Shown here piece by piece: positions 40,366 through 50,678 of a DNA stretch of 64,000 nucleotides; position 1 is the stretch's first letter; each line of letters begins with the position of its first letter. Both the position numbers and the translations under genes were made by a program. Source of the DNA: Leishmania martiniquensis (taxonomy: Eukaryota; Euglenozoa; Kinetoplastea; Trypanosomatida; Trypanosomatidae); contig NC_090144.1 in the NCBI RefSeq assembly GCF_017916325.1, positions 96,001 through 160,000 of the forward strand, read 5' to 3'. Under the pieces are notes generated by a model. That model saw only the letters and a list, made by a program, of their open reading frames with translations. It did no database searches and had not been told where the DNA came from.

Positions 40366-41112
40366 ATGGTGCGTGTGGGGGCGAAGCGTGAGCGTCCTTG
40401 CATGCTCGTCCTCCACGTCAGCTTGCGTGTCACTGCGGTGCTCGCAGCGAAAGGGCCCGAAGAAACATATGAGGGCGTTGGCCCCTCAGCCTCTCTGCGA
40501 GGGTCGCTCATGTGGAGGACACCGGACACTGCGACGGTATACGCGAAGGCGGTCGTTCACAGTGTGCGTGCATACTGGCAGCTGCTTGGTGGGGTGCGCT
40601 ATGCTGGCTCCGATGCCCTGACCCTCGTCAGCGCTGTCTGGTCAGGCATTGACGCAGCGGCGCCTGAAGCGAAAATGGTAGCGCAAGCGGGAGAGTGTGC
40701 TGGGGATGCTTCACAGTTGGTCTACCCTTCCACGAGCACTAATCTACCCGCCGCCATGCGCTCGAAGCAGCAGCGACAGGTGCGCGGAAGTGCAACCCAA
40801 CGGCGCAGCGGCGTGCTACGCTGTGCCGTGCGTCTTGCGCGCTCGGTCTACGGAGACGCGGGCGCCGTGTATCTGCTGCGGGCCGCGTGCGCGTGTGTGA
40901 CTCAGGCAACGGTAGCGATGCCGGTGTCGCTAATGGTCGATAATGACGGTGGCGCGCCGGCGGTGACGGATGCGTCGAAGAACAGCGCTCAAAGGAAACG
41001 TCGCGGACGCGCAGAGGATGATGATGTGGGAGATGCGATAGAGCAGGCCTGCCACGCAGCTGTGCGTGTTGTGCGTGTGGAGCACGTTTTGCCGTCGCGC
41101 CAGCGGCGTTGA
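40366..41112 (+). CDS. Small protein, possible Pop5/Rpp14-like fold
   Basis: 248 residues, preceded by a CT tract and AG acceptor at 40314. The N-terminus MVRVGAKRERPCMLVLHVSL recalls the MVR...YLL start of Pop5. The order helix (AVVHSVRAYWQLLGGVRYAG), strand (ALTLVSAVWS), strand-helix (SGVLRCAVRLARSVYGDAGAVYLLRAAC) and a last helix (IEQACHAAVRVVRVEHV) follows the Pop5/Rpp14 ferredoxin-like fold of RNase P/MRP protein subunits. There are two low-complexity inserts, at about 110-145 and 185-215. The resemblance is weak and by pattern; identity is low. Kinetoplastids are thought to use protein-only RNase P and to lack a recognised RNase MRP RNA, so this reading would be unexpected. The alternative is a lineage-specific basic protein. 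Confidence 0.5.
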   Translation: MVRVGAKRERPCMLVLHVSLRVTAVLAAKGPEETYEGVGPSASLRGSLMWRTPDTATVYAKAVVHSVRAYWQLLGGVRYAGSDALTLVSAVWSGIDAAAPEAKMVAQAGECAGDASQLVYPSTSTNLPAAMRSKQQRQVRGSATQRRSGVLRCAVRLARSVYGDAGAVYLLRAACACVTQATVAMPVSLMVDNDGGAPAVTDASKNSAQRKRRGRAEDDDVGDAIEQACHAAVRVVRVEHVLPSRQRR

Positions 41113-42358
41113 GAAACTAGCGCGATTTTCTTCCAGGGCAAGTCGATACATTCCACCGAAGCGTGGCATGCCTCGGCTGCCACGATAGCATGCGCTGACA
41201 AAAGGCGCGCTACGGGGACTGAGGGGAAAGAGCGCGGGAGAGGGGGGAGGGACGCACAGAAAGATTCGTTTCCGGCGAAAAAAAGGGACCGAGTGAGGTG
41301 TGTGTGCAAAGCTGTATGTGCCAACGCGTGAGGTAAGGGCTGGCGAATAGAGGGAAGAGGGGGAGGCGGCAGTAAGCCGACGCCACAGCATCACGCCCCG
41401 TCTGCATTCTCCTCACACCACCGCTACTCGCTGAAGGCTCCTCTTCTCCTGCATGCATAAGTGGCTCGATGTTGCCCTTCACACACACACACACTCTGCC
41501 CCCTTCTTCACCCCCCTGGTACCCACCCACCCTCCCTCTACCTTGACCTGTACGAACACACGTGTATGTGACTGTGTGCCCTGGCGTCGCCTTGTCCTCT
41601 CACCATCACGCACGCACTCACTGCCACATGGCCCTTTCAGGGGTACACTGTCTGCTGCTGTTTACGGGGGTGATATTCTTGAAAGCGTTGGTATCCACAT
41701 CAACGCAGCATCCCACCTCCGCCGTTGACGCGCACCCGCACACGCCTGAACGAGGGAGGTGGGGGGAAGGCGCACGAAGCCATCACAATCCGCCCTTCGC
41801 CGCCATATCCATGCATGCATGCGTATTGTCTGCCCGATTTCCGCCCCCCTTCCTCCTCCTCCTCCCCTCCCCCTCCGCCACACTTAAAGCTCACCTCTGA
41901 CCTCTGCTTCGCTTCGTTTCTTCGTCTCTTTCCTCCGGTGATTCTCTGCCTCTGTTTTTGCGCGATCAGCGTTTGGCGTCTCGCGGGTGTGAGCCGCAGA
42001 AGTCAGCTCAGGTTACCTATTCCACCACCTCCTCCACCCTTTCACTCGGTTCTATTCTCTGTGGCTCTATATATATATATGTGTGTGTGTCTGTCTGTCT
42101 GTAGAAGTCGCCATCCTTTGGTGCTTTCGCTTTCCTCGGGAGCGGTGAGGGGTGGGCGTGGACAGAATCTGGACGCAGGTGGGGCGCACACGTCCCTCGC
42201 ACATCGACTGGGGCCGACACCCGGAAAGCACACTGAGCCGCTGCCCCCCTTTTTTGGCCGCGACCCCCTGTGCCGGGAGTCCCTCCTCTGTATGCCTTTG
42301 GCTCTCCTCGCTGTTTGTCTTCTTAGCTGCACCCCCGGCGTGTCGCTCTCCGCCACGC
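41113..42358 (+). other. Intergenic region before RING gene
   Basis: No gene supported. CT-rich tracts at 41845-41880 and 42005-42050, a TA run at 42067-42080 followed by GT and CTGT repeats, and a CT tract ending in an AG at 42325-42326, the likely SL acceptor 33 bases before the start codon. Confidence 0.55.
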
Positions 42359-44944
42359 ATGAGCTTCTTAGCGCGAGAATTCAAGGAACTGGAGGCGACG
42401 AGCCAGCTCCCGCCGTCCATCCCGCCGCAACATGTTGCACCGTCCACAGTACTCTTACCCGCTACCGTCGGTAAGATGCCCCCGCAGCTGGCCGTCATGG
42501 CTGCTGTTGCTCGACCTGCCTGTGCTGGCGGCGTGGCAGTGGCGATGCCGCAGTTGAGCACGTCTGTCGCGAGCGAATGGGCAGCGACATCCCCACAGGC
42601 GTCTACGCTGATGGGCATGGCGCCGGTGCTGGGGCTCAGTCCTTTTTCGGCGCCTCTGGTGCTCAACGGCAGTGCCACATCGCAGGTCACTAGCGATGGC
42701 TACCTGGGCGCCCGTGCGGGTCGCGGCTGCAGCATGAAAGAAGATCCGGCGCCTGCCCCCCTCGCCTCAGCCTCCTCTGCGGCAACGGCGCGCCTGTCGC
42801 ACAGCACGGCGGAAAGCTTGCGCATGGTAAACAACACATCAGCGCATCACTGCCATCCCGAAGAAACGACGTCTATGCTGGCCACAGATATCACAGTGGG
42901 CAGCGGCAGCTGGCAGAGCAGCCGCTCAGACGCCTGCTTGAACACGAGCCCGAGTTGCTCGACACTCTCAGCACACTTCCAGCAACCGTGCCGAGCGTGT
43001 GACGCACCTTCGACGTGCGTCAAGACGCACGTGCTCGACCCCAGCAGCCCCAGCGCACCGGGTGTTGGTGGAACGGCGATGCGAGTTGGGCTTATGCACC
43101 ACCACACGTCATCCTTCCCTGCCTTTTCAGAAGGCGCGCACGCCTTCCCCCCTCTCGCCACCGTCGTGGAGACGACGAGGGCATCGGCAGCAGCCCCGGC
43201 GATTCCGACAAGGTCCGCATCACACGGGCAGCTCGGCATCGGGCGTCCCTCGAGCGTCCCCAAGGATGGTGCTCCTCGCCAGGCGCCAGACCAGCCGCGG
43301 CCAATGCCGCAGACGCCTCTTTCCTCCACCACCGGCACCGCCTCGGCAGCCTCTCAGACGAAAGTGCGGGTGCAGCCGTCAATGCAAGAGGGAGTGATGA
43401 CGGTGGTGCCCGCGACCCCGAGGGGCGGCAGTGGGGCGCCGTCATCGAACGCCACCGTCGCACCACCGCCATCGCCATGTCACTATGGATCTGCGGCAAA
43501 CTGCTCCACCAATGCGGTCGGCGAGGAATCGAGCGACGGTGAGAGTCGACGAGGAAGCCACACCTCAGCCACCGCGGCTGAAACAGCGCGGCCAGCCGCG
43601 TTTGCCCTGAGTCGGCCTGCCCCCTCCCCCGTATCTCCAACCACGGCCACGCCGCCGTCGCCGCCGAGCGGGTGCCTCAGCAGCACCGCAAGGAGCATCA
43701 GCAGTCGCAACGGAAACGGCGTGCCCAACTACCCCAACAACTCGAGCACAGGCCGCACGTCAAGCGCCATTGCCTTCGTTCCGATCGGGGTGCAGCCAGC
43801 CTTTACCACAACGGCGCCCTCTTTCTTCTCGAGCAGCGCGTGCCGATCACCCGCTCACGCAGCCGTCAGCGTCAGCGAACCTGCGGCCACCTCCCTCCCC
43901 ATGGCAGCCGTGGCGCCCCACCAAGACCGCTTCCCCTCCTTCGCCGCACTCCCCACGTCCTCTGTGCCGAGAAAGGTCGATCTTGAGCAGCCACTCCACG
44001 CCTCTGGTCGCCCGCAAGAGCCGGTGGCGCCACCTGCACAACCGCACCTCGCCTCACTCACAACCCACCCACTACCGCGCCCGGCGTATTGGTCGCTCCC
44101 ACACGCACCGGCGGGGGCCATGACAGTGATCCTCGCAGCACCTGAGGTAGGTTGGCACCCCCTGACAGAAGGAGTAGCGACCACGCCAGCGAGCTGCGCT
44201 GGCGCCGCCATATCTGGCCCGTGCGACCAGAACTTCCTCGCTGGCTTTGACGCTCGGAGTACAGGGACGCCCCCTTTGGAGAGCTGCTCGTCTCCCTCCT
44301 CAATCGCAGCGTCGCGTGCCGTGTCGCCCAGCATGTTGACCTCGTCGCCAGCGCCATCGGTGACATTGGAGGCACAGCGTGCGAGCTGTGGCCGTGGTGC
44401 TACGCCAATGCCGGCTGGACAGACGCACAGGAACGCGCTTGTTCACGGCGGTGGTGGCGTCGGCGGTCGGGGCGTATCAGCAGCCCACGCGGGCGTCATG
44501 GCGCGTGGAAGCGGCTACGGTCTTGGCCTTCCCCTCTCCTACTCGCAGCCGCAGCTCCTTTGCACGTTAGTGCCCCTCGACGACACGGAGAGCGTGTGCG
44601 CCATCTGCTTAGAGGGTCAAACATCGAAGACCGCCATGACGGGGCCAGCAGAAAGCACAGCGCTGTCGCCGCCACCCATGCAGACGCCGCGCGCGGCGGA
44701 GGAATCCACCCAGGAGAGTGACAGCACCGTAGGGGGGATGAGCGATATGGCAACCGCCGACGACGGCACCATCGACGAAGAGGCCGAGCACGCGACCAAG
44801 CGGGGTGTCAAGCCCGGCTCCTGCCTCCTCTCGCTTCCTTGCGGCCACTGCTACCACCAAAACTGCGTGCAGCGGTGGCTGATGGAGTCGCAGAGATGTC
44901 CCATGTGCCGTCGAGATCTTACCCGCGACGCCACCATCAACTAA
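42359..44944 (+). CDS. RING-H2 finger protein with split RING, putative E3 ubiquitin ligase
   Basis: 861 residues, nearly all Ser/Ala/Pro/Thr-rich disorder, with a C3H2C3 RING at the C-terminus. The zinc ligands are C747, C750, C828, H830, H833, C836, C847 and C850. Between the second and third ligands about 77 residues are inserted (normally 9-39), rich in Ser/Thr/Glu; the core itself is orthodox (CGHCYHQNCVQRWL, then CPMCRRDL). The conserved Trp after the sixth ligand (W840) and the Pro after C847 suggest E2 binding. E3 ligases of this type transfer ubiquitin from E2 to substrates. The open frame starts upstream at a GTG; the ATG at 42359 follows an AG at 42326. There is no transmembrane segment in the chosen protein. 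Substrate and compartment cannot be inferred. Confidence 0.82.
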   Translation: MSFLAREFKELEATSQLPPSIPPQHVAPSTVLLPATVGKMPPQLAVMAAVARPACAGGVAVAMPQLSTSVASEWAATSPQASTLMGMAPVLGLSPFSAPLVLNGSATSQVTSDGYLGARAGRGCSMKEDPAPAPLASASSAATARLSHSTAESLRMVNNTSAHHCHPEETTSMLATDITVGSGSWQSSRSDACLNTSPSCSTLSAHFQQPCRACDAPSTCVKTHVLDPSSPSAPGVGGTAMRVGLMHHHTSSFPAFSEGAHAFPPLATVVETTRASAAAPAIPTRSASHGQLGIGRPSSVPKDGAPRQAPDQPRPMPQTPLSSTTGTASAASQTKVRVQPSMQEGVMTVVPATPRGGSGAPSSNATVAPPPSPCHYGSAANCSTNAVGEESSDGESRRGSHTSATAAETARPAAFALSRPAPSPVSPTTATPPSPPSGCLSSTARSISSRNGNGVPNYPNNSSTGRTSSAIAFVPIGVQPAFTTTAPSFFSSSACRSPAHAAVSVSEPAATSLPMAAVAPHQDRFPSFAALPTSSVPRKVDLEQPLHASGRPQEPVAPPAQPHLASLTTHPLPRPAYWSLPHAPAGAMTVILAAPEVGWHPLTEGVATTPASCAGAAISGPCDQNFLAGFDARSTGTPPLESCSSPSSIAASRAVSPSMLTSSPAPSVTLEAQRASCGRGATPMPAGQTHRNALVHGGGGVGGRGVSAAHAGVMARGSGYGLGLPLSYSQPQLLCTLVPLDDTESVCAICLEGQTSKTAMTGPAESTALSPPPMQTPRAAEESTQESDSTVGGMSDMATADDGTIDEEAEHATKRGVKPGSCLLSLPCGHCYHQNCVQRWLMESQRCPMCRRDLTRDATIN

Positions 44945-46052
44945 CCAGAGGGGAGGGGAGGGGGGGCAGTGTGAACAACGGTTCAGAGAGGGATGCACCG
45001 AAAGAGATCGCAGCGACACGTCCATCGGACACGCAAATCCCTCTTGCTGCCTCCGCACTAGCCGTAGATGAGGGCTGCGGGCAACGGCGATCATCGAATG
45101 ACACTCAGCCAGCCCACTCCACCACCCCACCACCACTATCACCATCACCATCGCAGCCCACAAAAACGCACACACACTTGAAAGAACACCCGTGCGATCC
45201 TCCATTCTTCTGTGTGTCGCATGCGCTCTCGTACCCTTCTTCCACCTCCCCCCTCCTCCCCCCTTCCCCCTCCTGGCCATTCATTCGCCCCGCCTCCACC
45301 CTCGCGGTCTGTGCGCAGGGGAGGCAAGAAGAAGCTCTGCAGCTCAAGGCCGCGGGCAGCGATAGATGTCCCGGTGGCGGTGGCGGCAACAGCAGCATGC
45401 GCAGCAGCATATGGAATGAGCGCTGCTTGGGAACACGACAGAGGAGGCAGCAGGGGAGTTGGGCCTCTGAGCGGTAGCGGAGGAGCCGCCATGGGTGTAT
45501 GGGGAACCAGAGACGAATGCTCACGAAGTGAACTCGCGCCTGTTTGTGTGTGGGTGTGGGTGTGGGTGGTGGGGGGGGTGGAAGCACCTGCTCTGCACCC
45601 GCTATCCCTCCCCCTTCGCGGTGATGACTCTTCTCTCTACGCCTCGGGGTTCGGTGTACTTGATGCGCAAGTAGAGAAGCACCAGAGGCGGTCCCTTGCC
45701 AGCCAGCTCCTGCGACTCACGCTATCTCTCGCTATCATTGCTGTGCTTGCTCTTCACCTCAAGTGGTTGCACCCTGACGATATGCACTCATCACAGTGGC
45801 ATGCACTCCTCGCACAAAACGAAGGCAGCGTGCCCGGATGCGCCTCTACCCCCTCCCCCATCCTCCTCCTCCTCTCTCTCTCCCTCTCCGGGCGCTGTCG
45901 CATCTTATTTCTTTGAGCTGTTGCGGGGTCTCTGTTTCCTCATTGAAGAGGGTGTGAGCGCCTGCCCTCCTTATCGGCGCGCTGCCAACGTCCCCACTTC
46001 CCCTCATCCCAAGCCGTCAGACGCCACACAAGAGTGCACTGAAGACGTCGTC
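44945..46052 (+). other. Intergenic region before photolyase
   Basis: No gene supported. A CCACCA/CT-rich stretch at 45120-45150, a GT-rich stretch at 45543-45580, and a strong CT tract at 45846-45893 lead to an AG at 45916-45917, a plausible SL acceptor. Confidence 0.5.
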
Positions 46053-49000
46053 ATGCAGTCCGTTGGCCGACTACCGGCGTCACGGGCGATGCCCTTCGTG
46101 ATGCTTTGGCGCTCTGCCGCGCATCGCCGCCACGCCGCCGCCTCGTGTGCCGTGAGGGATAAGCGGGCTCGCAGTGGTAGCGCCCTCATATGCGCAAGGC
46201 GCTCTGTCCTCATCCTGACGCGGGTGCGCCGAATGAGCGGCACCCGCGACAACGCCGGCACAATGATGGAGAGCTCTACAGAGGATGAGTTGTGCACGGC
46301 TGCCTACTTTTATAGCACTCCCTCACACCACGACGACACGGCTAGTGACCACTACCCGCCCTCGGGAGCTGACCAACCCGCCGCACCTCGAGTCCCATCG
46401 CCACCACTACCGCCACCAATCCCCGCTTCCACAGTCTCAGATGCTGAGGCGACTGCAGAGAAGCGGGCTGCGCTCCACGAGTGCCAGCGTGAGTTGGACG
46501 AAGCCGATTCCGAGCTCCTTGCCGCCGCTCGCGGGCTTCCACAGCCGTTCTCGCACCCATCTGTCGGCGCAGTGGATGAAGCGGCACCTGAAGCTAAAGA
46601 CGCCCCGCACAGCAGCGGCACGTGCACAAGCCGACTTCCATGCAGCTCGCCGCCGCTCGCATCCTCTGAAGATGCCGCTGAGCTTGCCATGGAACTGGCA
46701 CAAGAGGAAGCCGCTCTGCAGATGGATTGGGGTGTTCCACCGGCGCGTGATTGGGCGCAGGCAGAGCACCAGACGAGTGCAGATCGCGGTATACAAGAGG
46801 GCGGCGATGGGCTCGAGTTCGGGAGCGACCCCGAGCGCGATGAACAGTTGCTCGCCTTCCTGAAGGGCCGCGACGTGCGGCTGCTAAACACGCCAGACAC
46901 GGAGACGCAACCGCTCATCCTTCCTGATCGGAGCGGTCACGTGGAGGTGAACGCACAGCTGTCACTGCATCGCTGTGAGCGCGAGAACGAAGAGTCTGTT
47001 GCGGCTGCAAGGGAAACACGCAGCAGCATGGCGGTGTCACCGCCGGCAGTCGTGCACCTCCTTCACCGGCACAGCTATCTCGCGAAGCAAGATCGGCTGT
47101 ACCTTGGTGCCTGCACGCCGCCAGAAGCGCAGCTGAGGCCACCTGATGCCATGCGGGCGGCTTCACTAGCGGCGGATACACAGCTCCGTGGCTCCTGCAT
47201 CCTCGTCGTCTTCTCCACCACAGACCTGCGGGCGCACGACAACCATCTATTGGCATTCGCGTCGGTGCGCGCCCGGGCGGCCGCCGCGGAGACGGGCATG
47301 CCGGTCTCCGTCATGGCCGTTTGTGTGCTCGACTACCGCACGTTCGCGCAGCCGAGCATTGTCGGCGGCTTCTTCCGCCAGAGCCCTCAGCGGGCGCAGT
47401 TCCTGATCGACACGGTCGCAGCGCTGCGGCGCAAGTTGGAGGACACGCTACATGTGCCCCTCCTCGTTCGCTGCGGTCGGCCAGAGGAGCACGTGCCGCG
47501 CTTAGCTGTGGAGCTGGGGGCCACAGATGTTTTCATGACGACTCAGTACGCCCCCCACGAGCGGCGCGTGCAGGCGTTGATGGTGCGTCGACTCCAGGCA
47601 GGTATATGGGTCTCTCGTGAGGAGGTAGCTGATGAGGCCGTGACGGCGGGTGCAGTCGAGCAAGGGGCGCCTGAAGTCGCGCGTGGCGCACACTGTGACT
47701 CCCAAGTGGAGGAAGACGATCCACTGGTCGCCGTTGTGGAGCACGGCAGCAGCGGTGTCGGTGGCCAGCACCCGTACCACCGCGGCAGCAGCTTGCCCCC
47801 GCACTGCCGCACGACTACGGCTCCGCCGGCGGTGCACCGTGTCTGGCAATCAACCCTAGTGCACCTCGACGATCTACCCACACCGTTGGCGGCCATGAAA
47901 GAGGGCGAGCGCTGGTACCACGACGACGTCACGGTGGCTACGATTCGGCCGACCGAGCCGTACGACAAGGCGACCGCGCAGCTGGCGGAGCTGCCTCTTA
48001 CCTGGCAAGCAGCGCTCCTGCTTCCTACGGAAGCCGAGCGATGCAGGCAAGCGGGGCCGTCCATACTTCGGGGAGCGCTGCCGCGGCTCGAGGACCTCGG
48101 CTACAGCGCCGCCGCCGCCCGCGGGGTGGACTTCGCCTTCCAGGAAGTGATCGCCACTCAGTCGTCTCACCCGGTCGCCGGCGAGGACGCAGCACTGGCA
48201 CGCTTGCAGGAATGGCTGGAGCAAGGCGGGGTCACGTCGCTGCTGCGCTACGGACGCGAGCGGCGCACGAACACGAAGATGTACTCGCAGAAGCTGGCAC
48301 GGGTGTCACCGTACATCGCTCTCGGTGCTCTGTCCCCACGCAAGTACTACGAAGTGCTTCGGAGGTTTGCGCATGCGAACCTGCGCGACGGCTTTGTGCA
48401 GCAGCAGTTCCGCGAAGCGTTGCTGCGGCTCTCTCGGCGGGATTACTGGCATTGGATGGGCCTGCGCTTCGGCGACCGGCTCTTCCTCTCCTATGGGCCG
48501 CACCCCGAGTACACGGACGACGTCCCCGACTGGCGTCACGACCGCAAGGTGGTGCAGCGGTGGTGCGATGGGCTGACCGGCATCCCCTTTGCAGATGCCG
48601 CGATGCGCGAGCTGGTGGGGACGGGCTTTGTCGCGCATGAAGGGCGGCAGGCCCTGGCGTGGTTGCTCACGCGTGGCTACGGGCAAGACTGGCGTCTCGG
48701 CGCCGAATGGATGGAGCGCTGCTCCCTCGACTACGACCCATTCGTCTGCTACGGAAACTATGCGTACAGCTGCGGGCTTATGCTTGACGACTTCGGCGAG
48801 CCTGTCCGCAACGTGCACTACCTCGCCCATCAGCATGACCAGACAGGCATTTACGTCAAGAAATGGCTGCCGCAGCTGTCAAAGGTGCCGCCGGTGTACG
48901 TGCATCGCCCACACGTGCTGACGGCGCGCATGCAGGCGATGCACGGCGTGTACCTCGGCAAGAATTACCCCTACCCGCTAAAGCTGTGGCAGGGGGCGCA

Positions 49001-49313
49001 GCGCAGTCTGTCCGCCGCGGAGCTCACGGCATACTACCCGCAGGGCATAGCGAACGGCCCTGGGTACGCGGAGGCTCTGCGCTGCGGCAGCGCTGTGATG
49101 CAGCCCGAGGAGTACAGTGCCGCTGTGTCTCCAGCGTATGTGCGGCAGCAGGAATGGGCGACAATGCTGCCAGCCTCCGCCTTTTCGGGCATGGAGGACG
49201 GCGACGAGGCGGCGCACTTTTCCCTCACGGAGGCGGCAGGCCCGCGGAAGTCTGCCCCGCCTGCAGCCGAAGCAGTAGCAGCGGAGCTCATGCCGCAGAG
49301 GGTCGTGGCGTAG
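46053..49313 (+). CDS. Cryptochrome-DASH/DNA photolyase family protein, possibly mitochondrial
   Basis: 1086 residues. The photolyase N-domain begins near 381 (SCILVVFSTTDLRAHDN), a variant of the W-F-R-x-D-L-R-x-x-D-N signature with Ser-Thr-Thr for the usual Trp/Arg-Asn. The CRY-DASH hallmark VWQSTLVHLDDLP is at 597-609. The FAD-binding C-domain follows: LRYGRERRTNTKMYS (about 731-745), SPYIALGALSPRKYY, RRDYWHWM, TGIPFADAAMREL, GRQALAWLLT, DWRLGAEW and DYDPFVCYGNYAY (893-905). Family members bind FAD and repair or bind UV-damaged DNA, or signal. About 380 residues of disordered N-terminal extension, plus a ~70-residue insert near 525-590, make it longer than typical CRY-DASH (~500-600). The first residues are Arg/Ala/Ser-rich and could be a mitochondrial presequence. 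Start chosen downstream of the CT tract/AG at 45917; ATG 46233 is an alternative, and the ATG at 45801 lies upstream of the acceptor. Confidence 0.83.
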   Translation: MQSVGRLPASRAMPFVMLWRSAAHRRHAAASCAVRDKRARSGSALICARRSVLILTRVRRMSGTRDNAGTMMESSTEDELCTAAYFYSTPSHHDDTASDHYPPSGADQPAAPRVPSPPLPPPIPASTVSDAEATAEKRAALHECQRELDEADSELLAAARGLPQPFSHPSVGAVDEAAPEAKDAPHSSGTCTSRLPCSSPPLASSEDAAELAMELAQEEAALQMDWGVPPARDWAQAEHQTSADRGIQEGGDGLEFGSDPERDEQLLAFLKGRDVRLLNTPDTETQPLILPDRSGHVEVNAQLSLHRCERENEESVAAARETRSSMAVSPPAVVHLLHRHSYLAKQDRLYLGACTPPEAQLRPPDAMRAASLAADTQLRGSCILVVFSTTDLRAHDNHLLAFASVRARAAAAETGMPVSVMAVCVLDYRTFAQPSIVGGFFRQSPQRAQFLIDTVAALRRKLEDTLHVPLLVRCGRPEEHVPRLAVELGATDVFMTTQYAPHERRVQALMVRRLQAGIWVSREEVADEAVTAGAVEQGAPEVARGAHCDSQVEEDDPLVAVVEHGSSGVGGQHPYHRGSSLPPHCRTTTAPPAVHRVWQSTLVHLDDLPTPLAAMKEGERWYHDDVTVATIRPTEPYDKATAQLAELPLTWQAALLLPTEAERCRQAGPSILRGALPRLEDLGYSAAAARGVDFAFQEVIATQSSHPVAGEDAALARLQEWLEQGGVTSLLRYGRERRTNTKMYSQKLARVSPYIALGALSPRKYYEVLRRFAHANLRDGFVQQQFREALLRLSRRDYWHWMGLRFGDRLFLSYGPHPEYTDDVPDWRHDRKVVQRWCDGLTGIPFADAAMRELVGTGFVAHEGRQALAWLLTRGYGQDWRLGAEWMERCSLDYDPFVCYGNYAYSCGLMLDDFGEPVRNVHYLAHQHDQTGIYVKKWLPQLSKVPPVYVHRPHVLTARMQAMHGVYLGKNYPYPLKLWQGAQRSLSAAELTAYYPQGIANGPGYAEALRCGSAVMQPEEYSAAVSPAYVRQQEWATMLPASAFSGMEDGDEAAHFSLTEAAGPRKSAPPAAEAVAAELMPQRVVA

Positions 49314-50048
49314 ACGTCAGCGGCGGCGGGGCGCCCTTCGAAGATATGCGCTCGCGTAGTGGTTCAGGGAGGGCGCAGGAGAGCAACCGTGCGCGTGCGT
49401 GTGGGTGTGCCGCGACCCTCTTGGGCAGTTTTCCCGCTGCCCCACCATCACTATCGCCACCACCCTCCTTCCCAATACCCACCAACTTGTCCGTCGCCCT
49501 TACGGCTCTATCACACACGCGCGACGAGAGAAAGAGAGAGAGACGGGGGAGGGGAGGTCGTCTGGCGTGGGGTGTATGGGCAATGCGGAAGAAATGGGAG
49601 AGAGAGGGGAACTTTGTTTCACAGCTAAGCGGAAGAGGACAGCGAAGGTGTCCCGTATCGCCTTCGCAAATGGCAGCGTGGGCACCGCAGAGGGGCGGAG
49701 TGGGCTTGGGCACCACGCGCATTGGTGTTTGTGGAATACTCACGATAGGTGCGTCTCTAAAGCGTGGCTGCTGCTGCTGCTGCCCGCACGTTATGTCCAC
49801 AACGAGAGCGGGAGTCGGCGCGTGGCTCTCAAGCGCTGCAGCGGCCTGCGCCTCCTACACTGCACTGCTCCCTCCACTATTCCTCCTCCCCCCTTTCCCT
49901 CTCTCCATGGTTGCCTTGCGCTGTTGTTGTTGCTTTTTCCCACGCAGATGCCCACACTTAGGCTGGTAGACAGGCTTACCGCGCTCCTTGCCCGCTCCAC
50001 TGTACTCTGCGCACTCTCTCCACAGCTTCTGCTCTCTGCTGTTACCTC
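49314..50048 (+). other. Intergenic region before ankyrin gene
   Basis: No gene supported. CT-rich tracts at 49860-49905 and 50005-50020; an AG at 50024-50025 (CTCCACAG) is the best acceptor for the next start. An earlier AG at 49946-49947 would expose an out-of-frame ATG at 49948. Confidence 0.5.
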
Positions 50049-50678
50049 ATGTCCTTCACGGCCGCTGCGCCATCTACAGGCCCCTCCCCCTACCCGAATG
50101 CGTTGCAGAGCCGGCAGACCACTGCCGAGCAGCGCCACATCGCCGCTGCTGCCGTGCACTCTTACAGGTGTACCCTCGAGCAGGAAAAGCTTCTTCTCGA
50201 GGAGGAAGCGCTACTTAGCGAGGAGGAAGCAAAGCGGCTTCAGCGCCGCATCGACGATCAGGCTGACGCCAACGCAACTGCCGCACAATTTCGTGACCGC
50301 GCTTGCGAAGTCGTCGCGAGCGTGCAGGATGATGATCGCCAGGAGGGAAACTGTGCCATCGACATTTTTCACGCGGCGTGCGACGGTGACGTAGTGGCCC
50401 TCGACGCATGCCTACAAAGTGCAGTGAGCATCAACGGCATCGGGCAGCCAGACCCGGCGCGCTACAACGGCGTTCAGCTGAAGCAGCGGTGGCTCTTTCG
50501 CGCGCCACCGCTTGTTTTCGCAGCTGCCTTCGGGCGTGAAGAGGCGGTGCGCTTTCTGCTGGCACATGGGGCAGACCCACAAGTGGCGTCCACGACAGGC
50601 TTGCGTGCGCGGGACTATGCGGCGCAGCGCGGCTACGACTGCATTGCCCAAATGCTAAGCAGCCGCACGCTGCGCTGA
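50049..50678 (+). CDS. Coiled-coil and ankyrin-repeat protein
   Basis: 209 residues. A Glu/Leu/Lys-rich coiled coil spans about residues 38-75 (EQEKLLLEEEALLSEEEAKRLQ). The C-terminal half (about 103-205) reads as ankyrin repeats: DIFHAACDGDVVALDACLQSA, then APPLVFAAAFGREEAVRFLLAHGADPQV, then GLRARDYAAQRGYDCIAQML. The second repeat is canonical (LLxxGADP); the first is interrupted by a ~20-residue insert. There is no signal peptide or transmembrane segment. Such repeats bind partner proteins; the partner is unknown. Confidence 0.8.
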   Translation: MSFTAAAPSTGPSPYPNALQSRQTTAEQRHIAAAAVHSYRCTLEQEKLLLEEEALLSEEEAKRLQRRIDDQADANATAAQFRDRACEVVASVQDDDRQEGNCAIDIFHAACDGDVVALDACLQSAVSINGIGQPDPARYNGVQLKQRWLFRAPPLVFAAAFGREEAVRFLLAHGADPQVASTTGLRARDYAAQRGYDCIAQMLSSRTLR

